This document shows, piece by piece, positions 27,450 through 36,898 of a stretch of DNA of 64,000 bases. Source of the DNA: Candidatus Nanopelagicales bacterium (GTDB lineage: Bacteria; Actinomycetota; Actinomycetes; S36-B12; CAIYMF01). Below the pieces are notes generated by a model. It did no database searches and had not been told where the DNA came from. It saw only the letters and a program-made list of their open reading frames with translations. The stretch lies in contig JAFIHG010000035.1 in assembly GCA_017848795.1 (NCBI GenBank), forward strand, positions 1 through 64,000, given 5' to 3'. Made by a program: the position numbers and the translations under genes. Position 1 is the first letter of the stretch, and each line of letters starts with the position of its first letter.

Positions 27450-28421
27450 TCAGACGACGCGCTGGTTCCAGTAGAGAGCAGCACAGCACGCGATCAGCGC
27501 GAGCACCAAACCGGCCCCCGTGAACCGGCCGGTCAGGTCGACCGGCTGCTCCTCGTAGGCCACGTCCCGGCCGATCTGGTCGTAGACGTCACGGAGCTGG
27601 TCGGCCGACTCCGCGGTGAAGGCGCGACCCCCGCTCGCCTCGGCCAGCTGCGCCATGGTGTGCGGGTCGTACGGCACGGGGACCACCTGCCCCTGGACCT
27701 CGACGGTCCCGGTCGCGGTGCCGAACGCGATCGTGTAGATCGGCACGCCCGCGGCCTTCGCGGCCGCCGCCTCGGCGAGCGCCGCGTCGATCGGGTTCTG
27801 GTCCGGGGTCGTCGCGATGGTCGGTGAGCCGTCGCTCATCAGCACGATCGCGGCCGGGGTCGGCGCACCCGACTCGCCGGGCGGGCGCGCCGCGATCTGG
27901 GCGAGCGCGGTGTCGATGCCGGCGGCGGTCGCCGTCCCGGCGCCGACCTGCAGCCGGTCGATCGCGCCCACCAGCTCGTCGTAGTTCGCGGTCGGCGCGA
28001 CGAGGGTGCGGGCCTGGGTGTCGAAGGACACCAGCCCGACCTGCAGCCCGTCGGGCAGATCGGTGACGAAGTCGCGCGCCTGGGCCTGCGCCGCCGCGAG
28101 CCTGCTCGGCGCGATGTCGTCGGCCTTCATCGATGCCGACGTGTCGAGGGTGAGCATCACGGTGGCCCGTTCGAGCGCGACCCGTTCGGTCGCGGTGGGA
28201 CCGGCCAGCGCGACGGCGAGCACCCCGAGCGCGGCGATCAGGCCCACCGCCGAGACGTGCCGCTGCCAGCCGGGCCGGCGCGGAGCGACGGACGCGAGCA
28301 GCTCGACGCTGGTGAAGCGCACGACCGTACGGCTGCGACGACGCTGGATCAGCAGGTACGCCACGGCGACCGCTGCGGGCGCGAGCAGCAGCAGCAGCCA
28401 CCACGGGGAGGAGAAGCTCAT
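27450..28421 (-). CDS. Membrane VWA-domain protein (BatA-like)
   Basis: This 323-aa protein has two N-terminal membrane helices (WWLLLLLAPAAVAVAYLLIQ and VSAVGLIAALGVLAVALAGPTA), a von Willebrand A domain with intact MIDAS motif LDTSASM, and a C-terminal helix (GAGLVLALIACCAALYW). It has the same layout as BatA of MoxR-associated operons. It overlaps the DUF58 gene by 4 bp. The complex is thought to act in metal-dependent assembly or stress tolerance at the membrane. Confidence 0.88.
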   Translation of the reverse strand: MSFSSPWWLLLLLAPAAVAVAYLLIQRRRSRTVVRFTSVELLASVAPRRPGWQRHVSAVGLIAALGVLAVALAGPTATERVALERATVMLTLDTSASMKADDIAPSRLAAAQAQARDFVTDLPDGLQVGLVSFDTQARTLVAPTANYDELVGAIDRLQVGAGTATAAGIDTALAQIAARPPGESGAPTPAAIVLMSDGSPTIATTPDQNPIDAALAEAAAAKAAGVPIYTIAFGTATGTVEVQGQVVPVPYDPHTMAQLAEASGGRAFTAESADQLRDVYDQIGRDVAYEEQPVDLTGRFTGAGLVLALIACCAALYWNQRVV

Positions 28422-29401
28422 CGCAGGCTCCCGGAGACGATCGGGTGGTCGGGCCGGTGCGCGGGTGCGACACGGGCGCGTCGTCCGGTGACGAAGCGCA
28501 CCGTGTCGAGGACCCAGTCACGGTCGGTCGACAGGTGCAGGTACTCGGCACCGCTGCCCCGCAGCGCCTCGGTGATGGCCTCGTGCCGGGCCTGCGCGGC
28601 CGCGGCGTAGCGCGCGCGCAGCCGGGCCGAGCGGGTCTCCACGTGCAGCTGCCGCCCGGTCTCCGGGTCGACGACGGCGAGCATCCCCACGTCGGGTATC
28701 GCCAGCTCGCGCGGATCGGTGACGTGGGCGGCGATGACCTGGTGACGGGATGCCAACGCCCGCAGCGGGTCGCGCCATGCCGACCGGTCGAGGAAGTCCG
28801 AGACCACGACCAGTTGGCCGCGCCGCACCTGCAGGCGCAGCAACCGGGCGAGCGCGCCCGCGAGGTCGCTCCCCGCGGCGGCACCGGGCCCCAGGCGCGG
28901 GCTGTCGTACACCTGCGCCAGCGCTGCCATCACGGCGGTCCGTCCGCTGCGCGCCGGGCGGGGGCGCAGGTTCCCCGGGCCGGCGACGAGCACGCCGAAA
29001 CGGTTGGCCGACCGGGCGGTGAGGACGCCGAACGCGGCGGTCACCGCCAGGGCGACCTCGCGCTTCTCGCAGCGCGCCGTACCGAAATCCATGCTCGCGG
29101 ACCGGTCGACGACGACCCACGTCTCGAGCTCCCGGTCCGCCTCGGTGGTGCGTACGTGCGGGTCGAGCGCGCGGGCGCTCAGGCTCCAGTCGATGAGGCG
29201 GGCGTCGTCACCGGGTTCGTAGCGCCGCGCGCTGGCCCGCTCGCTGCCGGGACCGACGGCTCTGGTGCGGTGGTCGCCGGAGAGGAGCCCGTCGAGGCGA
29301 CGATTGATGTCGAGCTCGAGGCGCCGCAGCACCTCGGCCTTGGCGGCGAGCTCGCCGGCGGTCGCCGACGGCGGGGCCGGCGCGTTGCTGGGTGCTGGCA
29401 T
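28418..29401 (-). CDS. DUF58 domain protein
   Basis: This 327-aa protein has the DUF58 core RRYEPGDDARLIDWSLSARALDPHVRTTEADRELETWVVVDRSASMDFG, including a VWA-like DRSASM metal site. It sits between the MoxR ATPase and the VWA membrane protein, the standard order of MoxR-DUF58-VWA modules. It is predicted to be cytoplasmic because no membrane segments are seen. The start is 2 nt after the MoxR stop. Confidence 0.9.
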   Translation of the reverse strand: MPAPSNAPAPPSATAGELAAKAEVLRRLELDINRRLDGLLSGDHRTRAVGPGSERASARRYEPGDDARLIDWSLSARALDPHVRTTEADRELETWVVVDRSASMDFGTARCEKREVALAVTAAFGVLTARSANRFGVLVAGPGNLRPRPARSGRTAVMAALAQVYDSPRLGPGAAAGSDLAGALARLLRLQVRRGQLVVVSDFLDRSAWRDPLRALASRHQVIAAHVTDPRELAIPDVGMLAVVDPETGRQLHVETRSARLRARYAAAAQARHEAITEALRGSGAEYLHLSTDRDWVLDTVRFVTGRRARVAPAHRPDHPIVSGSLR

Positions 29402-29403
29402 CG

Positions 29404-30486
29404 TCAGCCCGCCGCCCGCTCGCCCGGAGCCGTCGCCAGCACCGCCGTCTCGCCGTGCGCGGCGGCGCTGGGGTCCTGGTGCGGGGCGACGCGTGGGGCG
29501 GGGACCGTCTCGAGGATCTCGCGCAGCAGGGTCTCGACGGTGACGTCCTGCGCGAGCGCCTCGTACGACAGCAACAACCGGTGGCGCAGCACCTCCGGGG
29601 CCACGTCGTACACGTCCTGCGGCACGAGGAATCGCCGGCCGCGCAACAACGCCAGCGCCCGTCCGGCCGCGATCAGCCCGAGCGTGCCGCGCGGGCTGGC
29701 GCCCAGGCTGAGGTACGCCGCGTGCTGCGCCAGGCCGAACCGCTCCGGATCACGGGTCGCCATCACGAGCCGTACGGCGTAGTCCTGGACCGCGTGGTGG
29801 ACGAACACGTCCTGCGCCGAGCGCTGGATGGTCCGGAGCTGGTCGAGGGTCACCACCTGCGTCGCCTGCGGCGGTGTCCCGCTCATCCGGCGCGCGATCG
29901 CGTTCTCCTCCTCGTACGTGGGCTGGGGCACGAGCACGTGCATCAGGAACCGGTCGCGCTGCGCCTCCGGCAGCGCGTAGACCCCTTCGGACTCGATGGG
30001 GTTCTGCGTCGCGAGGACCAGGAACGGGTCCGGCACCGCCCGCGTCTGCCCGGCGATCGACACGTGCCGCTCGGCCATCACCTCGAGCAGCGCGGACTGC
30101 ACCTTGGCCGGTGCGCGGTTGATCTCGTCGGCGAGCACCACGTTCGCGAACACCGGTCCCCACTCGATGTCGAAGCTCTCCTGCGACGGCCGCCACACCC
30201 GCGTGCCGACCAGGTCCGCGGGCACCAGGTCGGGCGTGAACTGCAGGCGGGCGAACTCGCCGCCGACGACCTGCGCGAGCGCCTTGACCGTCAGCGTCTT
30301 GGCAAGACCCGGTACGCCCTCGATCAGGCAGTGCCCGCCTGCGATCAGGCACAGCAGGGCCCGCTCCACGAGACGGTCCTGCCCGACGACGACCCGCTTG
30401 ACCTGGAACAGCGCGTCCTCGAGCAATTCCGCGTCCCGGCGGTACCCCACGTCGGAGCGGTCGGGCGCGGGCGTGGTGTCGGTCAT
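29404..30486 (-). CDS. MoxR-family AAA+ ATPase
   Basis: This 360-aa ATPase has Walker A IEGVPGLAKT, Walker B VVLADEINRAP, sensor VLATQNPIESEGVYALPEAQRDRFLMHV and the MoxR lid domain. These chaperone-like ATPases act on VWA/DUF58 partners, which are the next two genes. ATG 30486 has GGAGGGAC upstream, and longer frames read antisense to the DUF2510 gene. It diverges from that gene across 193 bp in which no clear promoter was recognised. Confidence 0.92.
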   Translation of the reverse strand: MTDTTPAPDRSDVGYRRDAELLEDALFQVKRVVVGQDRLVERALLCLIAGGHCLIEGVPGLAKTLTVKALAQVVGGEFARLQFTPDLVPADLVGTRVWRPSQESFDIEWGPVFANVVLADEINRAPAKVQSALLEVMAERHVSIAGQTRAVPDPFLVLATQNPIESEGVYALPEAQRDRFLMHVLVPQPTYEEENAIARRMSGTPPQATQVVTLDQLRTIQRSAQDVFVHHAVQDYAVRLVMATRDPERFGLAQHAAYLSLGASPRGTLGLIAAGRALALLRGRRFLVPQDVYDVAPEVLRHRLLLSYEALAQDVTVETLLREILETVPAPRVAPHQDPSAAAHGETAVLATAPGERAAG

Positions 30487-30679
30487 CGTTGTCCCTCCGT
30501 CGGACGGTCGGTCGGTCGCTGCGGCGCACGACACCCTGGCGAGCGACGCTGTACGTCCGCTGTACGCGCGGTGTGGAACCGGCCCGAACCGCCACCACCG
30601 CGCGCCGCGGACCGCGCGTGGTTCCAGAATGGCCTGCCAGCGCGCCGTACGCGGCGGGCCGTCCCCGGGAGGTGCGATC

Positions 30680-31810
30680 GTGGCCGAGCACGAACGGCCG
30701 GACGAGCGACCCGCCGCCGCCCCGCAGCCCGTACCCGACACCGCCGACACGGCCCGGCCGGGGTGGTACCCGGACCCGTGGACCGCCGACGCGCGCCGGT
30801 ACTGGACGGGTTCGCAGTGGACACCGATGTCCTTCCCGGACCGGACGGCAGGTCCCGAGGCCGGTGCGGCGCTGCGCGCCGGGCACCCCGACCCGTTCGC
30901 GACAGCGGCCACGCCCACGCCACCCGCCGCGCCTCCCGCCCCGGCGTGGGTACGGCCCGACCCGGCGGCGCACGCCGCCGACCCGGACCCGCCGGTGGCG
31001 CCGGTCGCGGTCTCGGCACCGGCGCCCGCCGCCGGTGGGGGCGGCCGCTGGGCGCTGCTGGCGACCACGCTCGCCTTGCTGCTGGCGGTCGCGCTGATCG
31101 GCGGCTTCGTCGCGATCCGCGGGCCCGGCACTCCGGTCGCGCAGCACTCCGTCCCGCCCGCCGCGCCGTCGACGAGCCCGCCCGCGCCGTCACCCCCGGT
31201 CGACCCCGGTGCGCTCTCCGACCTGGCCCGCCTCGGCCTGCGCCAGAGCGACGTCACCGGCGCGGTCCTCGTGCTGCCGATCGACGGCGGCCTGCAGGTC
31301 GCGGGCGAGACGACCCTCGACCTGTGCGATGCGGCGTACCCGAGTGAGGCGCTGCGCGAGGAGCGCGTGCAGGTCGCCGGCTACGAGGCGGACGGTACGA
31401 CACGGCTGAGCACCGAGGCGGTGCGCTACCGCGACGAGCGCGCGGTCGCTCAGGGCTGGGCGGAGATCGAGGCCGCCGCCCAGCGGTGCGCGAGCACCGA
31501 GCCGGGGACGACCGCCGCCCCGATCGGGAGCGGCTGGCGCGACGTGCCGGGCGTACGCCGGCTCGCGTACGAGCTCACCCGTACCGCGCCCGACGGGAGC
31601 CGGACGCGGTACGTGGTGGTCTACCTCTCGCGGGGCAACGTGCTGCTCGGCGTGTACTTCCCGCGGCCGGACGGCGAGCAGCTCGACGTAGCGGGGGCCG
31701 ACACCGTCCCGGACATCGTGGACGTCTTCGCCCAGCGCCTGGCCGAGCTGCCGCCGAGCGGGCTGTCGGCGGGGTCCGGCGGTCCAGGCGGCGTCGGGCC
31801 CACCGCGTGA
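30680..31810 (+). CDS. DUF2510 membrane protein
   Basis: This 376-aa protein contains the DUF2510 motif GWYPDPWTADARRYWTGSQWTPMS near residue 30, then a Pro/Ala-rich linker, one transmembrane helix (ALLATTLALLLAVALIGGFVA) and a ~220-residue extracytoplasmic domain starting PVDPGALSDLARLGLRQSDVTGAVLVLPIDGG. The outer domain has two Cys and no recognised fold. GTG 30680 is preceded by GGGAGGTG. The function is unknown; DUF2510 is common on actinobacterial membrane proteins. Confidence 0.85.
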   Translation: MAEHERPDERPAAAPQPVPDTADTARPGWYPDPWTADARRYWTGSQWTPMSFPDRTAGPEAGAALRAGHPDPFATAATPTPPAAPPAPAWVRPDPAAHAADPDPPVAPVAVSAPAPAAGGGGRWALLATTLALLLAVALIGGFVAIRGPGTPVAQHSVPPAAPSTSPPAPSPPVDPGALSDLARLGLRQSDVTGAVLVLPIDGGLQVAGETTLDLCDAAYPSEALREERVQVAGYEADGTTRLSTEAVRYRDERAVAQGWAEIEAAAQRCASTEPGTTAAPIGSGWRDVPGVRRLAYELTRTAPDGSRTRYVVVYLSRGNVLLGVYFPRPDGEQLDVAGADTVPDIVDVFAQRLAELPPSGLSAGSGGPGGVGPTA

Positions 31811-31822
31811 CAGGACGTCCGG

Positions 31823-31852
31823 TTGATACCAGGTACCCCTAGGGGGTACTGT
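31823..31852 (+). promoter_or_regulatory. csoR promoter with a copper-repressor operator in the spacer
   Basis: TTGATA (31823-31828) and TACTGT (31847-31852) are 18 bp apart. Between them lies GTACCCCTAGGGGGTAC (31833-31849), the G/C-tract pseudo-palindrome typical of CsoR operators. The csoR ATG is only 8 nt after the -10, so the transcript is probably leaderless. Autorepression relieved by Cu(I) is the expected control. Confidence 0.8.
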
Positions 31853-31859
31853 CGCGGGC

Positions 31860-32165
31860 ATGACTGCACCGGCTGTGGCGCACGACCCCGGTTACCACGA
31901 GGTCAAGGACGCCTATCTCAAGCGACTCCGACGGGTCGAAGGTCAGGTGCGCGGGCTGCAGCGGATGATCGAGCAGGACACGTACTGCATCGACGTGCTC
32001 ACCCAGATCTCGGCCGCCACCAAGGCGCTGGAGTCCGTCGCCCTGCTGCTGCTCGATGATCATCTGTCGCACTGCGTCTCGGACGCGATCAAGAACGGCG
32101 GCACGGACGCGGACGACAAGGTCCGCGAGGCGTCCGCTGCCATCGCCCGCCTGGTCCGGTCCTAG
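31860..32165 (+). CDS. csoR: CsoR-family copper-sensing repressor
   Basis: This 101-aa all-helical protein has the Cys-His-Cys copper ligands in DTYCIDVLTQISAA, LLLLDDHLSHCV. The N-terminal basic helix (LKRLRRVEGQVRGLQRMIE) contacts DNA. It heads the csoR-copZ-copA module and overlooks its own operator. RcnR/FrmR relatives are less likely because the Cys-His-Cys set and the copper genes fit CsoR. Confidence 0.93.
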   Translation: MTAPAVAHDPGYHEVKDAYLKRLRRVEGQVRGLQRMIEQDTYCIDVLTQISAATKALESVALLLLDDHLSHCVSDAIKNGGTDADDKVREASAAIARLVRS

Positions 32166-32202
32166 CGCAGGCGGGGCCCGCCGACCCGTACATCCGCCTC
32201 CA

Positions 32203-32232
32203 TCCGATAGCTGCCCTGATCCGATAGCTGCA
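32203..32232 (+). repeat. Direct repeat upstream of copZ
   Basis: ATCCGATAGCTGC occurs at 32203-32215 and again at 32220-32232, a 17-bp period, immediately before the copZ ribosome-binding site (AAGGAGCGAC). Both copies fall in the 76-bp gap between csoR and copZ. It may be a small duplication or a tandem binding site; nothing else is seen in the gap. Confidence 0.7.
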
Positions 32233-32241
32233 AGGAGCGAC

Positions 32242-32460
32242 ATGAGCCTTCAGACCGTCCAGGTGACCGGACTCACCTGCGAGGACTGCGCGAACGCCGT
32301 ACGGGAGCAGGTCGCAGCCCTGCCGGGGGTGACCGACGTGACGGTCCGGCTCGCGCCCGGCGCGACCTCGAGCGTCAGCGTCAGCGCCGATGCCCCGCTG
32401 TCCGACGAGCAGTTGCGCAGCGCGCTGCAGGAGGCCGGCGACTACCAGCTCGTCGGGTGA
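32242..32460 (+). CDS. copZ: CopZ-like copper chaperone (heavy-metal-associated domain)
   Basis: This 72-aa single HMA domain carries the copper site GLTCEDC (CxxC; Leu replaces the usual Met before Thr) and a VRLAPGATSSVSVSADAPLSDEQLRSAL betaalphabeta core. It would pass Cu(I) to the CopA exporter encoded next. The ATG has AAGGAGC at 7 nt. Its stop codon lies inside the left arm of an inverted repeat. Confidence 0.9.
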   Translation: MSLQTVQVTGLTCEDCANAVREQVAALPGVTDVTVRLAPGATSSVSVSADAPLSDEQLRSALQEAGDYQLVG

Positions 32461-32503
32461 ATGTGGCAGGACTCCGCCTAGAACGGACTTCTGCCACATT
32501 CAC
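32457..32503. repeat. Intergenic palindrome family E (copZ-copA)
   Basis: Arms 32457-32476 (GTGAATGTGGCAG then TCCG) and 32484-32503 are inverted repeats over 20 bp with two mismatches, with a 7-nt loop. The first arm includes the copZ stop codon. It may cut copA expression relative to csoR-copZ or act as an RNA-processing hairpin, because copA has no obvious promoter of its own in the 98 bp that follow. Confidence 0.88.
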
Positions 32504-32601
32504 CGGGAACCCGGCGCAGCTGACCACCCTGAAAGCCCGGGCCGTGCGGCCCGGAACCGACCGGCCGTCCGCGGGCGACCGCAGCACGTGAGGAGGGCAC
32601 C

Positions 32602-34860
32602 ATGGGCGCGCCGCGCACCGTGGACCTGGAGATCGGCGGCATGACCTGCGCGTCGTGCGCCACCCGCGTCGAGAAGAAGCTGAACCGGCTCGAGGGCGTT
32701 GCGGCGACCGTCAACTACGCGACCGCGAAAGCGCACGTCACCTACCCCGATGCGCTCGCCCCCGAGGACCTGGTCCAGGTCGTCGAGGCGGCCGGGTACC
32801 ACGCGCAGCTGCCGGCGCCGGTCGACAGCGAGCCCGCCGAGCAGACGTCGTCACCGCCAGACGCGACGGTGTCGCTGCGCCAGCGGCTGTACGCCTCGAT
32901 CGCGCTCACCGCCCCGGTCGTGTTGCTGTCGATGGTCCCGGCCCTGCAGTTCACGAACTGGCAGTGGGCCGCATTGACGCTCAGCTCCCCGGTGGCCGTG
33001 TGGGGCGCCTGGCCGTTCCACCGGGCGGCCTGGGTCAACCTCCGGCACGGCACGGTCACGATGGACACGCTGGTCTCGCTCGGGGTCAGCGCCGCGTACC
33101 TCTGGTCGGTGTGGGCGCTGTTCCTCGGCGACGCCGGGATGCCGGGCATGAAGATGACCGTCACGCTGCTGCCGGTGCAGGGATCGGGCCAGCACGAGAT
33201 CTACCTCGAGGTCGCGGCCGCCGTCACGACCTTCATCCTCGCCGGCAGGTACCTCGAGGCCCGCGCCAAGCGCCGTTCCGGCGCGGCGCTGCAGGCGCTG
33301 CTCGACCTCGGGGCCAAGGACGTCGCCGTGCTCACCGGTCCTGGCGGCAGCACCCGGGAGACCCACATCCCGGTCGACCGGCTCGCCGTCGGCGACCGCT
33401 TCGTCGTACGCCCCGGGGAGAAGATCGCGACCGACGGCATCGTCGAGGAGGGTGCGTCGGCGATCGACGCCTCACTGCTGACCGGCGAGCCGGTCCCGGT
33501 CGAGGTGGGGCCCGGCGACGCGGTGACCGGGGCGACGATCAACGTGGGCGGCCGACTCGTCGTACGGGCCACGCGGGTCGGCACGGAGACCCAGCTCGCG
33601 CAGATCACCCGGCTGGTGGAGCAGGCGCAGAGCGGCAAGGCGGACGTGCAGCGGCTCGCGGACCGGGTGTCCGCGGTCTTCGTACCGATCGTGATCCTGA
33701 TCGCGCTCGCGACGCTGGTCGTCTGGCTCGCCGTCGGAGCCGACGGAGGTACCGCGCTGACCGCCGCTGTCGCCGTGCTGATCATCGCCTGCCCCTGCGC
33801 ACTGGGACTCGCGACCCCTACTGCGCTGCTGGTCGGGACCGGCCGCGGCGCGCAGCTGGGCGTGCTCATCCGCGGCCCGCAGGTGCTCGAGTCGACCCGG
33901 CACATCGACACCGTCGTGCTCGACAAGACGGGCACCGTCACCACCGGCCGGATGGCGGTCAGCGCGGTGGTGGCCGCGCCGGGCGAGGACCGGGCCCGGG
34001 CGCTCGCGCTGGCCGGGGCCGTCGAGCACGCGTCGGGTCACCCGATCGCCGTCGCGGTGGCGGCCGCGGCGCAGCAGGACCGTGAACTGGCGCCCGTGGA
34101 CGGGTTCGACAGTCACGACGGCCGTGGTGTCTCGGGCGTCGTCGACGGACGAGCCGTGGCGGTCGGTCGTCGCGGCTGGCTCGAGCAGGAGTGGTCGGCG
34201 AGGGCGCCTTCGGAGCTGCTCGACGCGGCGCAGGAGTGGGAGTCGCGCGGCAGCACGCCGGTATGGGTCGCCTGGGACGGCGCGATCCGCGCAGTGATCG
34301 TCCTCGCCGATACCGTGAAACCGACCTCCGCGGCTGCAGTGCAGGAACTGCGCGCGCTCGGGCTGCGCCCGGTGCTGCTCACCGGCGACAACGCCCGTAC
34401 CGCGGGCGCCGTGGCGGCCGAGGTCGGCATCGACGCGCAGGACGTGATCGCCGAGGTGCTCCCGGAGGGCAAGGTCGAGGCGGTGCAGGAACTGCAGGCG
34501 CGCGGGGCCGTGGTGGCCATGGTGGGAGACGGCACCAACGACGCGCCGGCGCTGGCGACCGCCGACCTGGGGATCGCGATGGGGACCGGGACCGACGTCG
34601 CCATCGAGGCCGCCGACCTGACGCTGGTACGCGGGGACCTGTGGTCGGTCGTCGACGCGATCCGGCTGTCCCGCGCGACGCTGGGCACGATCAAGGGAAA
34701 CCTGTTCTGGGCCTTCGCGTACAACGTGGCGGCCCTCCCGCTCGCGGCGTTCGGGCTGCTCGGGCCGTTGATCGCGGGGGCCGCCATGGCGTTCAGCTCG
34801 GTGTTCGTGGTGACCAACAGCCTGCGGCTGCGCCGCTTCCGGCCGACCGCCGCCGCCTGA
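32602..34860 (+). CDS. copA: Cu(I)-exporting P1B-type ATPase
   Basis: This 752-aa membrane pump begins with one HMA domain (GMTCASC, residues 13-19). The transmembrane metal site [17 protein letters not shown] lies near residue 396, the phosphorylation loop DKTGTVTTG near 440, SGHPIA in the N-domain, and [10 protein letters not shown] near 643. The C-terminal [13 protein letters not shown] and [15 protein letters not shown] carry the YN and MxxSS residues of Cu(I) P1B-1 pumps. It exports excess copper. GAGGAGGGC precedes the ATG. Confidence 0.95.
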   Translation: MGAPRTVDLEIGGMTCASCATRVEKKLNRLEGVAATVNYATAKAHVTYPDALAPEDLVQVVEAAGYHAQLPAPVDSEPAEQTSSPPDATVSLRQRLYASIALTAPVVLLSMVPALQFTNWQWAALTLSSPVAVWGAWPFHRAAWVNLRHGTVTMDTLVSLGVSAAYLWSVWALFLGDAGMPGMKMTVTLLPVQGSGQHEIYLEVAAAVTTFILAGRYLEARAKRRSGAALQALLDLGAKDVAVLTGPGGSTRETHIPVDRLAVGDRFVVRPGEKIATDGIVEEGASAIDASLLTGEPVPVEVGPGDAVTGATINVGGRLVVRATRVGTETQLAQITRLVEQAQSGKADVQRLADRVSAVFVPIVILIALATLVVWLAVGADGGTALTAAVAVLIIACPCALGLATPTALLVGTGRGAQLGVLIRGPQVLESTRHIDTVVLDKTGTVTTGRMAVSAVVAAPGEDRARALALAGAVEHASGHPIAVAVAAAAQQDRELAPVDGFDSHDGRGVSGVVDGRAVAVGRRGWLEQEWSARAPSELLDAAQEWESRGSTPVWVAWDGAIRAVIVLADTVKPTSAAAVQELRALGLRPVLLTGDNARTAGAVAAEVGIDAQDVIAEVLPEGKVEAVQELQARGAVVAMVGDGTNDAPALATADLGIAMGTGTDVAIEAADLTLVRGDLWSVVDAIRLSRATLGTIKGNLFWAFAYNVAALPLAAFGLLGPLIAGAAMAFSSVFVVTNSLRLRRFRPTAAA

Positions 34861-34874
34861 CACGCGACCGCCGG

Positions 34875-34906
34875 CCTGGGTACCCACCGAACGGTGGGTG
34901 CCCAGG
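34875..34906 (+). terminator. Strong hairpin terminator after copA
   Basis: Arms CCTGGGTACCCACC (34875-34888) and GGTGGGTGCCCAGG (34893-34906) pair over 14 bp with one G-T, around a GAAC tetraloop, 15 nt after the copA stop. It lacks a clear T-run, as is usual in actinobacteria. Confidence 0.8.
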
Positions 34907-34997
34907 TGCGTTCGGGGCATGTACCGGCGGCTTTCGCGGCTCGCACAATGGCCCGGTGCCGTCCACCTCCGGACGGCGGCAAGGAGGGTCACACCCG

Positions 34998-36383
34998 GTG
35001 AAGAAGACAGCCCGCACCACGACAAGAGCGTTGATCGCGACCGGCCTCGCCGCCGGCCTGGTCGTGGGTACGCAGGTCGGCCCGGTCGCAGCCGCCGCAC
35101 CGCCGGCGCCCAACCCCAACCTCGCCGTCTCCTGCGGGCTCGACGTGGTGCTCGCGATCGACGCGTCGTACTCGATCAAGTCGTCGGACCACACGCTCGT
35201 GCAGATGAAGCAGACCATGAACAACCTGGTCAAGGCGTTCGCCGACAAGAACACCCGGGTCGGCATCGTCACCTTCAACATCGCGGCCGACCGGGCGGTC
35301 CCGCTCACCTACGTCACCTCGCAGTCGACCGCCCCCGGTGGCGTGCATCGCGACGCGATCGGCGTGAACAGCCGCACCGGCTACAAGTCCGCGTGGGGCA
35401 CGAACTGGCAGCGCGCGCTCGACGCCGTGCGTACGACCTTCCAGGGCGCCCGGCCGGGAGTGTCCAAGCTCGCGGTGTTCGTCAGCGACGGCGCGCCCAA
35501 CCTCAAGGGGAACGAGACCGCTGTCGAGAAGCCGATCTCGACCGCGTGGACCCGGGCGACCGCGGCCGCAGTGCCGGTCGCGAACGCGCTGAAGGCGTCG
35601 GGCGTGCACATGCTCGCGGTCGGCACCGGGAAGGCGCTCGCACCGCACGACGACCAGTACAAGGACGCCCTCATGCAGGTCTCCGGCACCGACGTCGTGC
35701 CGCCCGCCGCTCTCGACGCCCGTACGGTCGACCTGGTGATGCAGGAGGACCTCGCCGCGTTGACCGCGCAGTTCCGGACGCTCGCAGCGCAGGCGCTCGA
35801 TGCCCCGGGGTGCAGCTATCTCTCGGTGCAGCCGACCCCGCGCAAGCTGACGTACGGCACCACCGGTCTCACCGTCCGCGCGTCGCTGACGGGCCAGTCC
35901 CGCACGCCGCTCGCCGGGCGCGTCGTACGCCTCGAGAGCCGCGTCCCGGGTGGGTCCTGGAGCACGCTTCGCACCGGCAAGACGAACGCTGCGGGCCAGC
36001 TGACGGTCAGCACCAGCACGAAGAAGACGCGTGAGTACCGCGGGATCTTCGCGGGTGCCGGCGGTCAGGCAGCCGCGACGTCCGCCACGACCTCGGTGCT
36101 CGTGGTCCCGAAGGTGACCTTGAAGATCAGCAAGCACCGGGTGAAGCGCGTCGCGCACGTGGTGTTCAAGGGCAAGGTCAAGCCGCGCAAGGCCGTCAAG
36201 AAGATCCTGCTGCAGAAGAAGATCCACAACGGATGGGTGAAGCAGGCCAAGACCAAGCCGAAGGCCCACGGCAAGTACCGGTTCGAGCGCACCATCACCA
36301 GCAAGGGCAAGTGGCGCGTCTACGCCAAGGCAACCGGCACGTTCGGTGACGGCCACAGCAAGAAGGTGAAGCTCAAGGTCTGA
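34998..36383 (+). CDS. Secreted VWA-domain protein
   Basis: This 461-aa protein starts at GTG 34998 after AAGGAGGG. A signal peptide (RALIATGLAAGLVVGTQVGPVAAAAPP) is followed by a VWA domain with MIDAS motif DASYS, then a threonine site in GTNW and a metal-loop DGAPN near residue 165. The last ~180 residues are two Ig/bacterial adhesin-like repeats rich in Lys (KHRVKRVAHVVFKGKVKPRKAVKKILLQKK). No sortase or lipid anchor is seen. A role in adhesion or surface binding is possible but unproven. Confidence 0.83.
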   Translation: MKKTARTTTRALIATGLAAGLVVGTQVGPVAAAAPPAPNPNLAVSCGLDVVLAIDASYSIKSSDHTLVQMKQTMNNLVKAFADKNTRVGIVTFNIAADRAVPLTYVTSQSTAPGGVHRDAIGVNSRTGYKSAWGTNWQRALDAVRTTFQGARPGVSKLAVFVSDGAPNLKGNETAVEKPISTAWTRATAAAVPVANALKASGVHMLAVGTGKALAPHDDQYKDALMQVSGTDVVPPAALDARTVDLVMQEDLAALTAQFRTLAAQALDAPGCSYLSVQPTPRKLTYGTTGLTVRASLTGQSRTPLAGRVVRLESRVPGGSWSTLRTGKTNAAGQLTVSTSTKKTREYRGIFAGAGGQAAATSATTSVLVVPKVTLKISKHRVKRVAHVVFKGKVKPRKAVKKILLQKKIHNGWVKQAKTKPKAHGKYRFERTITSKGKWRVYAKATGTFGDGHSKKVKLKV

Positions 36384-36396
36384 CGCAGTTGTGCGA

Positions 36397-36428
36397 CGGC
36401 CCCGTTCCCGCGATCGGGAACGGGGCCG
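36397..36428. terminator. Bidirectional hairpin terminator
   Basis: A perfect 13-bp stem (CGGCCCCGTTCCC / GGGAACGGGGCCG) with a 6-nt loop lies 13 nt after the VWA gene stop and 9 nt from the stop of the convergent small gene, so it can serve both. Confidence 0.85.
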
Positions 36429-36437
36429 CGCGACGTC

Positions 36438-36677
36438 TCAGCTGACGGCGGGGAAGGTCATCCGCTGCGCGTGCGGGCCCACGGCGAGCAAGTCACCGCC
36501 GTACATCTCCTCGGCGATGTCGGCCACGGCGTACTCCAGCTCGCGAATCTGGTCGGAGGAGTACGGGGGCTCACGCCGCGACAGGGTCGCTGCCGCGTTC
36601 TGGCGCTCCGCGTCGAGCAGTGCCACGCGGGCGTCCTCGAGCCGCTCGGCAAGCTCCTGGGGATTGCTGTCGTGCAT
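36438..36677 (-). CDS. Small conserved-looking protein of unknown function
   Basis: This 79-aa acidic protein reads MHDSNPQELAERLEDARVALLDAERQ..., with a helical N-terminal half, and ends DLLAVGPHAQRMTFPAVS. ATG 36677 follows GGGAGGCAACGCA, a good ribosome-binding site. The first ~45 residues could form a coiled coil. No family is recognised. It is monocistronic, flanked by a terminator downstream and a 270-bp gap upstream in which no gene is seen. Confidence 0.65.
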   Translation of the reverse strand: MHDSNPQELAERLEDARVALLDAERQNAAATLSRREPPYSSDQIRELEYAVADIAEEMYGGDLLAVGPHAQRMTFPAVS

Positions 36678-36898
36678 TGCGTTGCCTCCCGAGCCCATCC
36701 CCGTGCCGTCGTACGATCCGGCAGTGTCTCCCCTGCACCGGCCCCGATGGGAGGGCCTTGACCGGATCTTTCATCTTCCTTGGGGGCTATCGGCGGTACG
36801 GCCCCTGTGGCGCTCGGCCGAACGGATGATAGACGGCGCAGGTCTCTAGCGCTGCGCTCGGCTACCGCCCCCACTGCGCGGGGCAGGCTGGATCCCGC

